The translations under genes and the position numbers were made by a program. A DNA stretch of 64,000 nt from Canibacter sp052085365 (GTDB lineage: Bacteria > Actinomycetota > Actinomycetes > Actinomycetales > Microbacteriaceae): the NCBI GenBank assembly GCA_052085365.1, contig JBQDFP010000004.1:60019-124018 (forward strand). The letters run 5' to 3'. The first letter of the stretch is position 1. Each line of letters opens with the position of its first letter. The notes under the pieces were generated by a model. The model was given only the letters and a program-made list of their open reading frames with translations, made no database searches and had not been told where the DNA came from. This document shows positions 1-9,019 of the stretch, one piece after another.

Positions 1-4
1 GATG

Positions 5-379
5 CTAGGCAGCAGGCTGTTCGTTCTTCCAGCGACGGGCCGCAATAAATGAACGCACTCCGAGAATGATGTACACGATGAGCAGCACGAACGTGATCGT
101 GCTCACAATCACCGCGGTCGGACGCTCAGCGGTTCCGGCAAATACGTCACCGAGTTTCATAACATTCATCAGGGTTCCGAAGACCCCGAGCAGCGCGACT
201 ACAAGCGCGACATGTACGCCAAGTTTCTGACGACGCAGCGCTACGAGCCCGAAAATAAACATGAGTGCACCGAGGATCGATGGAATCAAAGCGGTCCAGC
301 TTGCGAAGCCGGTAGCGATCCAGCTGATCACTCCCAGCACGATGAGAATTCCACCAAATACGAGGGTGTTGCGGGGCAT
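5..379 (-). CDS. small four-helix membrane protein
   Basis: A 124-residue protein made almost entirely of four hydrophobic segments (about residues 6-26, 31-50, 56-76 and 90-110), with a short basic C-terminal tail (AARRWKNEQ). The ATG is preceded by AAGGAG at good spacing, so the start is firm. Small integral membrane proteins of this layout are common in actinobacteria and mostly uncharacterised. I recognise no catalytic or binding motif, so no function is assigned. It is followed by a glycerate kinase gene on the same strand upstream, about 100 bases away. Confidence 0.75.
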   Translation of the reverse strand: MPRNTLVFGGILIVLGVISWIATGFASWTALIPSILGALMFIFGLVALRRQKLGVHVALVVALLGVFGTLMNVMKLGDVFAGTAERPTAVIVSTITFVLLIVYIILGVRSFIAARRWKNEQPAA

Positions 380-481
380 AGAAATACTCCTTGTAGAGGG
401 AAAGTTCGCCTCAAGATTGTGAAGCTTATTGGGTTGAAGCCTAACCGACCAACATGCACAAATCGTGGGTGCATTTGTGCG

Positions 482-1594
482 TCACAGCAGTGCGAGCTCT
501 CGCCCCGCCTGCTGCAAATACGTGCGTGGATCAGCCATCGCGGCCTCAATGCTTCCGGCCAGTTCGGTGAGCGAAATGGCTGCGGCGAATTCTTCGACAC
601 TGGCGCTGGCTGCGATTCGGCCGGCAACCACGGCCACTTTCACGCCAGCACGCTGTGCTGCGCGCGCAACAAAGCCCGGAACTTTGCCAGCACCGGATTG
701 TCCATCAAATGATCCCTCGCCAGTAATCACGAGGTCCGCATCAGCGAGCGCAGCTTCAAAGTCCACAAGCCTGGCCACTTCTTCAGCTCCAGGCACGAGT
801 TCGGCGCCCCACGCGTGAAGCCCGAACCCAGCTCCGCCGGCAGCACCGGCTCCGGCGATACGATGGTCGGCCCGACTTCCAAATGCTGCACTGACGACTC
901 GAGAAAAATGGTTCAGCGCAGCATCAACTCGAGGAATGTCACCCGGCGTGAGTCCTTTTTGCGGCCCGAAGACTGCCGCTGCGCCGTTGGGCCCGGTGAG
1001 CGGACTCGTCACATCGGTGATCACCAAGGTCGGTACCGCGTGGCGGAGCTGACCGATGTCAATCTTTACGATCTCGCTGAGGCCCCGCGCACCGAGCGGC
1101 ACCTCAAAGCCCTCCCGGTCAAGCATGCGAGCACCTAATGCGCGGAGAATCCCAGCTCCACCATCAGTGGATGCGCTCGAACCAATAGCCACCACGAGTC
1201 GAGACACTCCAGCATCGAGTGCGGCAGCCAGGGCTTGTCCACAGCCGAGCGTGTGCGCGTCAACGGGAAGAAGCTCGTCTAGCAGTTCGATGCCTGAAGT
1301 TGATGCAAGTTCGACTACGCCAGTGCCGTTGGGTGCGCTCGCAGTTGGCGGTAAGCGAAGCCACGACGCGCTCACCGGGAAACCGTCGGGGCCGGTCACC
1401 GTCACGGAAATATCTTGAGCACCACTCACTGCGCTTCGAAACGCGTCAAGAGTCCCCTCACCGCCGTCCGCTAGCGGACGTTTGCGAATCTGAGCCGCCG
1501 AATCAACATCGGCCCAGCCTGCTGCCAACGCATCAGCCACGCGCACAGCTGACAGCGTTCCTTTGAAACTATCGACTGCGATCAGGACTCTCAC
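482..1594 (-). CDS. glxK: glycerate kinase (GlxK/GarK family)
   Basis: Predicted cytosolic glycerate 2-kinase phosphorylating D-glycerate with ATP, feeding glyoxylate or sugar-acid breakdown into glycolysis. The N-terminus MRVLIAVDSFKGTLSA and the following RPLADGGEGTLDA are the family signatures. AIGSSASTDGGAG and a late VITGEGSFDGQS are the other conserved glycine-rich blocks. About 370 residues, the usual length. The ORF can be opened nine bases earlier, but AAGGTGG lies six bases before the GTG at 1594, which makes that start the better one. No pathway partners lie next to it. Confidence 0.9.
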   Translation of the reverse strand: MRVLIAVDSFKGTLSAVRVADALAAGWADVDSAAQIRKRPLADGGEGTLDAFRSAVSGAQDISVTVTGPDGFPVSASWLRLPPTASAPNGTGVVELASTSGIELLDELLPVDAHTLGCGQALAAALDAGVSRLVVAIGSSASTDGGAGILRALGARMLDREGFEVPLGARGLSEIVKIDIGQLRHAVPTLVITDVTSPLTGPNGAAAVFGPQKGLTPGDIPRVDAALNHFSRVVSAAFGSRADHRIAGAGAAGGAGFGLHAWGAELVPGAEEVARLVDFEAALADADLVITGEGSFDGQSGAGKVPGFVARAAQRAGVKVAVVAGRIAASASVEEFAAAISLTELAGSIEAAMADPRTYLQQAGRELALL

Positions 1595-1727
1595 ACCACC
1601 CACCTTAGGGACTCAGCTTGCCGCGGGGCTTCCAACGCACCTGAGTTCCACATACATATCAGCTCAGAAGACGCTGAACGAATTTGTTATCTATTCGTAA
1701 TATTGCGTAGTGTTGCGTGCTGAACAC

Positions 1728-1765
1728 CGAAGGACTGCCGTCGCACTCACCCCAGGAGTCCTTCG
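1728..1765 (+). promoter_or_regulatory. 5'-leader hairpin of the Rpf/LysM gene
   Basis: CGAAGGACT (1728-1736) pairs perfectly with AGTCCTTCG (1757-1765) across a 20-base loop, 75 bases before the start codon of the secreted Rpf-like gene. There is no T-run after it, so it is not a standard terminator. Actinobacterial rpf leaders often hold a c-di-AMP (ydaO-type) riboswitch. I could not recognise that consensus here, so only a leader structure is claimed. Confidence 0.4.
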
Positions 1766-1839
1766 CCCCTTGTCAGCAATTTGCATCGGTTGGGTGGGAG
1801 GTGCATCACACGCATCCAGACGGAACCACAGGAGTTCAC

Positions 1840-2496
1840 ATGACTTTCGGAACAACAGATAGCACCATCGGCGTTTCATCACGTAAGCCCCGCAAAGGGC
1901 TGATGGCGCTCGGCGTAGTTGCGCTCGCTGCCGGTGCAGCACTCGTTCCAACGGCAGCGAACGCAGCCGATGAATCCACTTGGGACGCTCTTGCCGAATG
2001 CGAGGCAGGCGGTGACTGGGCTACGGATACCGGCAACGGCTACTCCGGTGGCCTCCAGTTCAACCAGGGCACCTGGGAAGCAAATGGTGGGTCAGGTAAC
2101 CCCGCCGATGCTTCACGCAGTGAACAGATTCGTGTAGCTGAAAACGTGCTCGACTCGCAGGGCTGGGGTGCCTGGCCTGCATGTTCAGCACAAATCGGTG
2201 CGTCCGGTGAAGCTGAACCAAGCGGAGAACCGGCTCCTGAAGAGGCCCCAGCTGACGAAGCATACGTAGAGGAAGCACCGGCTGAAGAAGCTGATGCTTC
2301 ACAGGGCCTCGCCCTCCCTGATGTGACCGCGTCAGATGAAACCTACACCGTAGAGAGCGGTGACACTCTGGCAAAAATTGCAGACGCTGAAGGTATCGAC
2401 AGCGGATGGCCAGGTCTCTACGCAGTCAACCAAGACACTGTAGAGAGCACTGACTTGATCTTCCCTGGTCAGGAACTTGTGCTGCCCGAACAGTAA
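1840..2496 (+). CDS. secreted resuscitation-promoting-factor-like lytic transglycosylase with LysM domain
   Basis: A 218-residue exported peptidoglycan hydrolase. Residues 1-43 are a signal peptide (basic RKPRKG, hydrophobic core, AANAA end). Residues 44-120 form the Rpf/transglycosylase-like domain: WDALAECEAGGDW carries the catalytic Glu55, and Cys54 and Cys115 are placed to form the usual disulfide. A Glu/Pro/Ala-rich linker leads to a C-terminal LysM domain (about 167-218, YTVESGDTLAKIAD). The ORF is open upstream, but AGGAG five bases before the ATG at 1840 and the signal peptide fix this start. Likely role: cleaving peptidoglycan during growth or resuscitation. A strong terminator follows. 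Confidence 0.9.
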   Translation: MTFGTTDSTIGVSSRKPRKGLMALGVVALAAGAALVPTAANAADESTWDALAECEAGGDWATDTGNGYSGGLQFNQGTWEANGGSGNPADASRSEQIRVAENVLDSQGWGAWPACSAQIGASGEAEPSGEPAPEEAPADEAYVEEAPAEEADASQGLALPDVTASDETYTVESGDTLAKIADAEGIDSGWPGLYAVNQDTVESTDLIFPGQELVLPEQ

Positions 2497-2553
2497 AACG
2501 AATCAGCAAGACCGCAAACACTGAACGTGGCGTTGAGGTCTCACTGAAATAGG

Positions 2554-2596
2554 TATGGCCCCGGGCCTGAGGGTATTCCTCAGGCCCGGGGCCATA
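2554..2596 (+). terminator. strong hairpin terminator after the Rpf/LysM gene
   Basis: A perfect 19-bp stem (2554-2572 with 2578-2596, rich in GGCCCCGGGCC) closes on a five-base loop and is followed by CTCTTCTC. It lies 58 bases after the stop codon. Confidence 0.85.
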
Positions 2597-2710
2597 CTCT
2601 TCTCACATATTTCGCTGCGCGCACGGGAGCATCCGTGAGACACTCGGATACACCTCCCCTCTCTTATACAGATGACAACTTTCAGCGTTGATTGAGAAGG
2701 AAACCGCCCC

Positions 2711-4255
2711 GTGTCAGTCACCATCCGTCAACTCTTATCGTTCGGGGGCGAGCGACTGCGTGTCATCGTCCCAGCATCACAAGACGACATCGACGAAGCT
2801 GCGGAACTGTCGTGGATTCACGGATCCGACCTTCTCGACCCAACCCCCTTCCTCGAACAGGGGCACCTGCTACTCACTGACGGATCTCAGTTCGCTGTCG
2901 AGAATGAAGATCAGAGCGTGTACGACGCGTACGTCACACGTTTAGTCAATACGGGCATTGCGGGCGTGGGCTTCGGGTCGCAACTCTTTCACATGGGCAT
3001 CCCTACTGGACTCGTCCAGGCATGCCAAGCGCAGAATCTCGTGCTCATTGAATTAACCGATATGACCCCGTACTTCGACTACGTCAAGTTCGTGGCGAAT
3101 GCGAGTGCTCAAGATACGACCGCAGATACGTTATGGTCTCTGAAGGCCCAGCGAGCGATCACCCGGGCAGCACTCAAACCGGGCGGACTCGGGGCTGTAC
3201 TCTCTGAGCTGGGCCGACGTATCGGATGCGAAGTCGTTTTATATGATTCATCAGGTAAACGAATTGGTGTCTCAACCGATGAATCTCGACTTTCAGAGAC
3301 AGACCTCGAGATCAATGAATACGTCACGGCGGCGCTCAGGCAAGGAACGCGTGCGACCCGCATCATTCAGTTGGAGGGCCAGCAGTACACGATTCAAACG
3401 ATCGGCAACCATTCACGGCTCGATGGTGCTATCAGTTTCGGTCAGGTGTCACTTGATCAACCGTTATTGAACGACCTGATCGCGAACGTTGTTGCGATTG
3501 CGAGTCTGGTACTTACACAAAACCGAATGCTGACCGAAACGAGAAGAGAACTCAGGTCGGTCGCGTTAAACGAGCTCCTCGCGGGCCGCCGAGAGTTCGC
3601 TCTTCGGACGGTTGAAGTATTGCGCGGCAGCCTCCCCGAAGAACCGTTCAGCGTCCTGATTACCTCAGCATCAGATGACGCACCGTTTGTGAGTGAGCTG
3701 CTCGAACGTGAACTCGACGAACTCGACGGTTCACTCTTTTACGGGTCGCGCGAACCGTACCTTGTTCTTCTGGTTGAGACGAGGCACGCAGACTCGCTCC
3801 GTGAGCTCCTCACTCGGCAAGAGGCAATCGTCGGTGTGGCTTCGCGCGTGCAGTATGCGGACTTCCAGACCGGGTATGACCAGGCCGAGCGAGCGTACCG
3901 GCGGGCTATCGAACTGAATATGAGTTCCTGCGATTTCGACGAACTCGCAAGCAGCGGTATTTTCTCGTTACTGGCATCGGCCGAAGCCCAATCAATTGCG
4001 CAAGAACGCGTGCAGCAACTCATCCGAGCTTACCCACGAGACACGCAACGCCTCTTAGATTCTGCACGCGTCTGGCTCCAGCTTGACTGTTCGTGGGAAC
4101 AGGCTTCCCATGAACTCGGCATCCACCGACACACGCTAAGAAACCGCATCGAATCAATAGCGCGGACGCTCAGTCTTGATCTGCAATCAATTGAGGGACG
4201 AATGGAACTGTGGGCCACACTGCGGCTCACAAATGCTCTGGGCACCTCCGACTAA
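2711..4255 (+). CDS. PucR-family transcriptional regulator
   Basis: A 514-residue regulator. Residues 1-125 match the PucR N-terminal domain (SVTIRQLLSFGGERLRVI, then GSDLLDPTPFLEQGHLLLTD). A GGDEF-like middle region follows, and the C-terminal HTH_30 (about 455-512) contains WEQASHELGIHRHTLRNRI. It starts with GTG behind GAAGGA. Family members sense nitrogen-rich small molecules and activate nearby catabolic genes. Here it converges on, and overlaps by four bases, the leftward nicotinamidase-agmatinase-amidohydrolase-MHS block, its most likely target. The inducer cannot be read from sequence. Confidence 0.88.
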   Translation: MSVTIRQLLSFGGERLRVIVPASQDDIDEAAELSWIHGSDLLDPTPFLEQGHLLLTDGSQFAVENEDQSVYDAYVTRLVNTGIAGVGFGSQLFHMGIPTGLVQACQAQNLVLIELTDMTPYFDYVKFVANASAQDTTADTLWSLKAQRAITRAALKPGGLGAVLSELGRRIGCEVVLYDSSGKRIGVSTDESRLSETDLEINEYVTAALRQGTRATRIIQLEGQQYTIQTIGNHSRLDGAISFGQVSLDQPLLNDLIANVVAIASLVLTQNRMLTETRRELRSVALNELLAGRREFALRTVEVLRGSLPEEPFSVLITSASDDAPFVSELLERELDELDGSLFYGSREPYLVLLVETRHADSLRELLTRQEAIVGVASRVQYADFQTGYDQAERAYRRAIELNMSSCDFDELASSGIFSLLASAEAQSIAQERVQQLIRAYPRDTQRLLDSARVWLQLDCSWEQASHELGIHRHTLRNRIESIARTLSLDLQSIEGRMELWATLRLTNALGTSD

Positions 4256-4857
4256 TTCGCGGCGGGAAGGTCCACTCCGGCTGCGGCCAGTTGGGTCAGT
4301 GCATCGGTGCGCCCTTCTTCAGATACTGCAGAGGTGAGCGAGTGCAATACTCGAACGTTGAGGCCTTCTGCCAGGGCATCTAGCGCTGAGGCTTTCACAC
4401 AAAAATCAGTCGCGATTCCCACCACATCGAGATCGGTCACCGCGTCTGCGCGCAGCACCTGCGCCAGTGTCTGACCGGATTCGGTTTCACCTTCGAATGC
4501 TGAATACGCTGGTTCGCCCATACCTTTACGAATATGCAGATCGATGAGTGAAGTATCAAGCCCGGAATGATAGGCAGCGCCTTCGGTGTCTGCGACGCAG
4601 TGCACCGGCCAGGTATTGGAATAGTCGGGCTCATCGTCTGGAGCCGCAAAATGGCCACCGTTGTCAGAGTCTGCATTGTGCCAGTCGCGGCTCGCGTACA
4701 CACGCACATAGGCGTCTGTGTTTTCACGAACATAATCGGTGATCGCTTCGGCCACAGCGCTACCACCTTCGGTGCCCAGCGCACCGCCCTCAGTGAAGTC
4801 GTTTTGCACATCAACAATCAAGAGCGCACGTCGCGCTTCAGCAGTGAAGTCAGTCAT
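4252..4857 (-). CDS. pncA: nicotinamidase/pyrazinamidase-type isochorismatase-fold amidase
   Basis: A 201-residue cysteine amidase that hydrolyses nicotinamide to nicotinate and ammonia for NAD salvage. The catalytic triad is visible as Asp16 (IVDVQNDF), Lys111 (HIRKGMG) and Cys153 (GIATDFCVKAS). The metal site is Asp58, His60, His69 and His86 (SRDWHNAD, GGHF, WPVHC). The start at 4857 (MTDFTAEARR) is preferred, because the 15 residues gained by extending upstream match nothing. It ends four bases inside the convergent PucR gene. Clustered with an agmatinase and an amidohydrolase, it may serve nitrogen scavenging as much as NAD salvage. Confidence 0.9.
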   Translation of the reverse strand: MTDFTAEARRALLIVDVQNDFTEGGALGTEGGSAVAEAITDYVRENTDAYVRVYASRDWHNADSDNGGHFAAPDDEPDYSNTWPVHCVADTEGAAYHSGLDTSLIDLHIRKGMGEPAYSAFEGETESGQTLAQVLRADAVTDLDVVGIATDFCVKASALDALAEGLNVRVLHSLTSAVSEEGRTDALTQLAAAGVDLPAAN

Positions 4858-4882
4858 GCCACCAGCATAACCACTCACTCCG

Positions 4883-5836
4883 TTACTTCTTTTGGGCGGC
4901 AAACAGTCCTAAGAATTCATAGGCCAAGTTCGCGGCAGCAACTGAGGTGATGGCGGCATGATCATACGCTGGCGACACCTCAACAATGTCTGCGCCAACC
5001 ACATTGGTTTTACCGAGCCCGCGCACAATTTCGAGAAGTTCTCGGCTGGTCATGCCGCCAGCTTCGGGGGTACCGGTGCCCGGCGCCATCGAAGGATCAA
5101 GCACATCAATATCGATCGACACATAGACCTGTGCGTCGCCAACTCTTGCGAGAATACGCCTGAGCACTTCATCAGCACCGAGCCGATCAAAGTCGCGGCA
5201 GTGAATGATCGTGAAGCCGAGCTTTTCGTCGTCTTCGAGATCTTCGGGTGAATAGAGCGACCCGCGAATCCCAACGTGGGCCGAGCTGCCTTTCACGATC
5301 AGCCCCTCTTCTGAAGCGCGCCGGAATGGGGACCCGTGCGTGTAGTCTTCGCCGAAGTAGGTGTCCCAGGTGTCGAGGTGGGCATCAAAATGCACGAGCG
5401 CCATCGGCCCATGCTGTTCTGCCAGCGCACGAAGTGCGGGAAGCGCAATCGTGTGGTCACCGCCCAGGGTGACGAAGCGTCGTCCCTCAGCCGCGAGCGG
5501 GCGCAGGCCTCGTTCAATGTCGGCGAGCGCGGTCTCAATACTGAACGGGTTTGCATCAATGTCGCCCGCGTCAACAACCTGCACCTGGTCGAAGGCAGAG
5601 ATCTGTTGTGCCGGGTTATATGGCCTGAGCAGTCGTGAGGCTTCGCGAATGGCTGAGGGTCCAAAGCGTGCCCCTGGCCGGAAGGTGACCCCCGCGTCAA
5701 ACGGCACACCTACGAGTGCGACATCCCAATCGTTGACGTCTTCTTGTCGTGGAAGCCTGGCGAATGTCGTCAGCCCAGCATAACGGGGTGATGTCTGGCC
5801 GTTAACCTGACCGACAATCTTGTGTTCTTGAGCCAT
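4883..5836 (-). CDS. agmatinase-like ureohydrolase
   Basis: A 317-residue member of the arginase/agmatinase superfamily, releasing urea from a guanidino compound at a dinuclear Mn centre. All metal ligands are present: His128 (TLGGDHT), Asp151-His153-Asp155 (HFDAHLDTWD) and Asp242/Asp244 (SIDIDVLDP). The SPF motif is at 169-171. The start MAQEHK at 5836 has GGGAGAG behind it; the ORF extends further but overlaps the next gene. It sits between pncA and a YtcJ-like amidohydrolase. Agmatine is the default substrate, but guanidinobutyrate, guanidinopropionate or guanidine hydrolases share these motifs and cannot be excluded. Confidence 0.85.
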   Translation of the reverse strand: MAQEHKIVGQVNGQTSPRYAGLTTFARLPRQEDVNDWDVALVGVPFDAGVTFRPGARFGPSAIREASRLLRPYNPAQQISAFDQVQVVDAGDIDANPFSIETALADIERGLRPLAAEGRRFVTLGGDHTIALPALRALAEQHGPMALVHFDAHLDTWDTYFGEDYTHGSPFRRASEEGLIVKGSSAHVGIRGSLYSPEDLEDDEKLGFTIIHCRDFDRLGADEVLRRILARVGDAQVYVSIDIDVLDPSMAPGTGTPEAGGMTSRELLEIVRGLGKTNVVGADIVEVSPAYDHAAITSVAAANLAYEFLGLFAAQKK

Positions 5837-5849
5837 GAGCGTGCTCTCC

Positions 5850-7457
5850 CTACTTCTCTGAATGTACGTGTTGCCCAGCAACCCAAGTTTCTACAACGTG
5901 GATCCTGGAGAGTTCATCCGCTTCAACATCGAACGGGTCTTGATCAATGACGATAAAGTCACCGTGTTTTCCAGGTTCTAATGAACCGACTGCATGGTCG
6001 CGACCTATTGACGCAGCTGCTGCAATGGTGTGCGCGGCGAGCGCTTCAGCGACGGTCAATTGTTGGGAAGTTGGTCCGAGCTGCACGCCGCTTTTTGTCT
6101 TGCGGGTGACAGCTGATTGGATGGCGGCGAACGGATCGGGTTCGCACACCGGGGCATCCGAAGAAATCACGACGGGAACGTCTGCGTCACGCATCTCTCC
6201 GAGCGGGAACAGTCGGTGTGCTCGCTCTCCAAGCGCTTCGAGAAGTTCGTCCCCATAGTTTGTGAGGTACTGCGGTTGCGGAATGGGCGTCAGGTGAAGC
6301 TGCTTGGTTTGTACGATTTGTTGCGGTGTAGGGGCACCGTAGTGTTCAATTCTGTGGCGGTGAGCTCGCTGAAAGTGACGAATTTCTTCGTGAGCATCAA
6401 GCACCAGTTGAATCGCAGCATCCCCCTGCGCGTGAGTTGCTGCGGGCAGGCCGAGCTCATCCACGCGAGCAATCATCGACGCAAGCTCACCGTTCGGGTG
6501 ATAGAGGTAACCAAAGTCAGTCGGGTCACAACAGTAGGGTTGGTTGAACCGTGCTGTTCCTGCAGTCAGTGCACCATCGGCGTACAGTTTGACGCCAGCG
6601 ATTGCAAGCTGTTCGTCGCCGAATCTGCCGTTAATGCCCAAGCCTTCGAGTTCTGCAAGCAGGCTTGAAATGATCAACATTTCGGCACGGAGGGTTAACC
6701 GGCCTTGTTGCCGTAACCGCATGTATGCCCCAAATTCGCGTGAAGTAACCTGCGCGTCAACGACTGTTGTGATGCCGTGACGGTGCATCAGGTGCTGTGC
6801 GCGGAGCAGGTGCCCGTCAAGATCATCTAAATCATCAGAAATATGAAAATTTGGCCCGTTTCGACCGATTTTTACGCCGAGCTCTCCGGTGAGCCAGTCA
6901 GCTGCCGCGTCCCACACGGTGCCATCGGGGGTGCCATCAGTTTCCCGCCCAAAATGGCCGCCGGTCGGGTCAGGAGTGTCCGCGGTAATACCCAACTTCG
7001 TGAGGGTCCAGGAATTAATAATCGCCCCGTGACCACTCGAGTGAAAAACCATAACTTCACGGTCAGTCGCCACCTGGTCTAGGTCGTGACGATTCAGCAT
7101 GCGCTGTTCAGACACATTGCCGTGATGGAAGCCCTGACCACGAACTGGGCCTGCAGTCTGTTTTGCGCGTTCAGCGAGTGCATTCACGACTGAGGCGATC
7201 GTGGGCTGCGCGATCCACCCACATTCAACCCATGATTTCATCTGCCCAAACATGAGCGGATGGCAGTGCGCATCAACAAATCCCGGCAACACCACACGGT
7301 CCTCAAAATCGACCACTTCAGGATGCGTATACGCTTGCGCTAATGCGTCATCACGGGACCCGGTTTCGACGACGACACCGTCTCTCAGCAGCATGGCTTC
7401 GACTGCCTGCTGTGACGCGGACCCGCGAATCGAACCCAGTACGAGGAGCTCTTGCAC
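5850..7457 (-). CDS. YtcJ/NfdA-like metal-dependent amidohydrolase
   Basis: A 535-residue amidohydrolase-superfamily protein. The first metal motif is His64-x-His66 in GFVDAHCHPLMFG. Later metal-ligand regions are visible as GVKLYADGALTAG, ATHAQGDAAI, HRIEHYG and a terminal Asp in ISSDAPV. The N- and C-terminal strands form the usual composite domain (LEPGKHGDFIVID). It starts with GTG behind GAGGGAG, only 12 bases after the MHS transporter, so the two are probably co-transcribed with the agmatinase. The family hydrolyses exocyclic amides, formamides or ureas; the true substrate is unknown. Confidence 0.82.
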   Translation of the reverse strand: MQELLVLGSIRGSASQQAVEAMLLRDGVVVETGSRDDALAQAYTHPEVVDFEDRVVLPGFVDAHCHPLMFGQMKSWVECGWIAQPTIASVVNALAERAKQTAGPVRGQGFHHGNVSEQRMLNRHDLDQVATDREVMVFHSSGHGAIINSWTLTKLGITADTPDPTGGHFGRETDGTPDGTVWDAAADWLTGELGVKIGRNGPNFHISDDLDDLDGHLLRAQHLMHRHGITTVVDAQVTSREFGAYMRLRQQGRLTLRAEMLIISSLLAELEGLGINGRFGDEQLAIAGVKLYADGALTAGTARFNQPYCCDPTDFGYLYHPNGELASMIARVDELGLPAATHAQGDAAIQLVLDAHEEIRHFQRAHRHRIEHYGAPTPQQIVQTKQLHLTPIPQPQYLTNYGDELLEALGERAHRLFPLGEMRDADVPVVISSDAPVCEPDPFAAIQSAVTRKTKSGVQLGPTSQQLTVAEALAAHTIAAAASIGRDHAVGSLEPGKHGDFIVIDQDPFDVEADELSRIHVVETWVAGQHVHSEK

Positions 7458-7469
7458 GATCGACTCCCT

Positions 7470-8762
7470 CTACACTTCGTCTGCTTCGACCTGCTGCGCC
7501 AACCGCCGCGTTGCAAGAATGCAGGCGGTAGAAATCCCACACAGGAGTGCGAGGTACAGGAAGATCAGGATCGGTGAACCGCCGCCCAGAGCCAACAGGC
7601 TTGGCAAAATGATTGGTGTGAGTGCACCAGCGGTGAGTGCCGCACCCTGGTAAGCGAGTGACGTGCCCGAATAGCGAATACGCACGGGGAAGATCGATGC
7701 GAGCGGGTAGGCGATGGGCCCGTAGTTGAAGCCGGTGAAGAGTGCCGTGATGCATAGCATCAACACGATCAAGAAAACCGACCCGGTGTGCGAGATCAGG
7801 TACAACGGTACGGCAACAATAGCGATACCAATGAGGCCGATTGCGGTGATGTACTGTGGACGCCATTTGTCGCCAAGCCAACCTGCAATCGGCACGAAGG
7901 CCATTTCGAACAGGCCCGCAATAATGAGCGCGTTCAGCACAGTGTCAACCGGGACTCCCGCAGTGTCAGATGCGTAGGCAAGGAAGAAGCTTGATGTGAT
8001 GTAATACCCGCCTGTTGCGACAAGCATCGCCCCGACGCCGATGAGTAACAGTTTCGGTTTCTTAAATACTTCTTTCGCAGGTGCTTGAGAGAGCGTATTT
8101 GTGGATTTTGCCAAAGTAAATTCGGGCGACTCGCCCACTTTAGAACGAATGATGAACCCGATGATGACCAGCACCGCGCTAAACAGGAATGGGTAGCGCC
8201 ATGAGCCTGCCACAAGGCCGCCACCAATGTGTTCTGAAATAGAGAACACGACTGAAGACAGTGTTGCCCCAACTGATGAACCCAGTTGTGCGAATGATCC
8301 AAAGAAGGCTTTGCGTCCGTGCGGTGCGTGTTCAATTGTGAGTAGTGCCGCTCCACCCCATTCGCCACCCATCGCGATGCCTTGAATGAGTCGCAGAAGA
8401 ATCAGTAGGAGCGGTGCGATTGGGCCAACAGTTTCATAAGAGGGCAGAAGACCAATACCGAATGTGCCAGTGCCCATGAGCAGGAGCGTCGCGACGAGCA
8501 CCGGCTTACGCCCATATTTGTCACCTAAGTGTCCGAATACCAGCGCACCGGTCGGGCGGCCAATGTACCCGAACGAAGTGGTTCCAAATGCGACAATCAG
8601 TCCCAGGACCGGGTCCATATCGGCGGGGAAAAACACGTGCCGGAATACCAGCGCAGCAGCTGTGGCATAGATGAAGAAGTCATACCATTCGATGCTGGTA
8701 CCAGCGAGCGCCGCGAGTGCCGCTCTTTTCGGGCTTGCTTTGGCTGGCGCTATGTTGGCCAT
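7470..8762 (-). CDS. MHS-family (MFS) metabolite:H+ symporter
   Basis: A 430-residue, 12-helix permease. GTSIEWYDFFIYATAAALVF after a short cytosolic start, and GRPTGALVFGHLGDKYGRK in the first loop, are signatures of the metabolite:H+ symporter branch (ShiA, ProP, KgtP relatives). The start at 8762 is set by AAGGAGG eight bases upstream. It is the first gene of the leftward catabolic block, so it probably imports that block's substrate, perhaps a carboxylated or guanidino compound. Its promoter lies in the 8763-9019 gap, shared with the divergent MATE gene. Confidence 0.88.
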   Translation of the reverse strand: MANIAPAKASPKRAALAALAGTSIEWYDFFIYATAAALVFRHVFFPADMDPVLGLIVAFGTTSFGYIGRPTGALVFGHLGDKYGRKPVLVATLLLMGTGTFGIGLLPSYETVGPIAPLLLILLRLIQGIAMGGEWGGAALLTIEHAPHGRKAFFGSFAQLGSSVGATLSSVVFSISEHIGGGLVAGSWRYPFLFSAVLVIIGFIIRSKVGESPEFTLAKSTNTLSQAPAKEVFKKPKLLLIGVGAMLVATGGYYITSSFFLAYASDTAGVPVDTVLNALIIAGLFEMAFVPIAGWLGDKWRPQYITAIGLIGIAIVAVPLYLISHTGSVFLIVLMLCITALFTGFNYGPIAYPLASIFPVRIRYSGTSLAYQGAALTAGALTPIILPSLLALGGGSPILIFLYLALLCGISTACILATRRLAQQVEADEV

Positions 8763-9019
8763 CGTATTTTCCTCCTTGAAAACCGCTGTCATCTGCAGTG
8801 ACTGACTGTCCACGACCCTACGACTTCCAAAAGCCACGAACAATACGACATTTGTCGAACCTGACGGACACTATTAGCCATTTGGCAATTCACGTGTTGA
8901 TGATCCTGAGGTGTCATTTTTGATCTATGCCGCACGCTGACGGCTCGGCAGAAACACACAAACGGGTAAACTGCTGAGCCGTTGGGTACGACATGTTCTG
9001 CGCGACACGAGAGGCCGGG

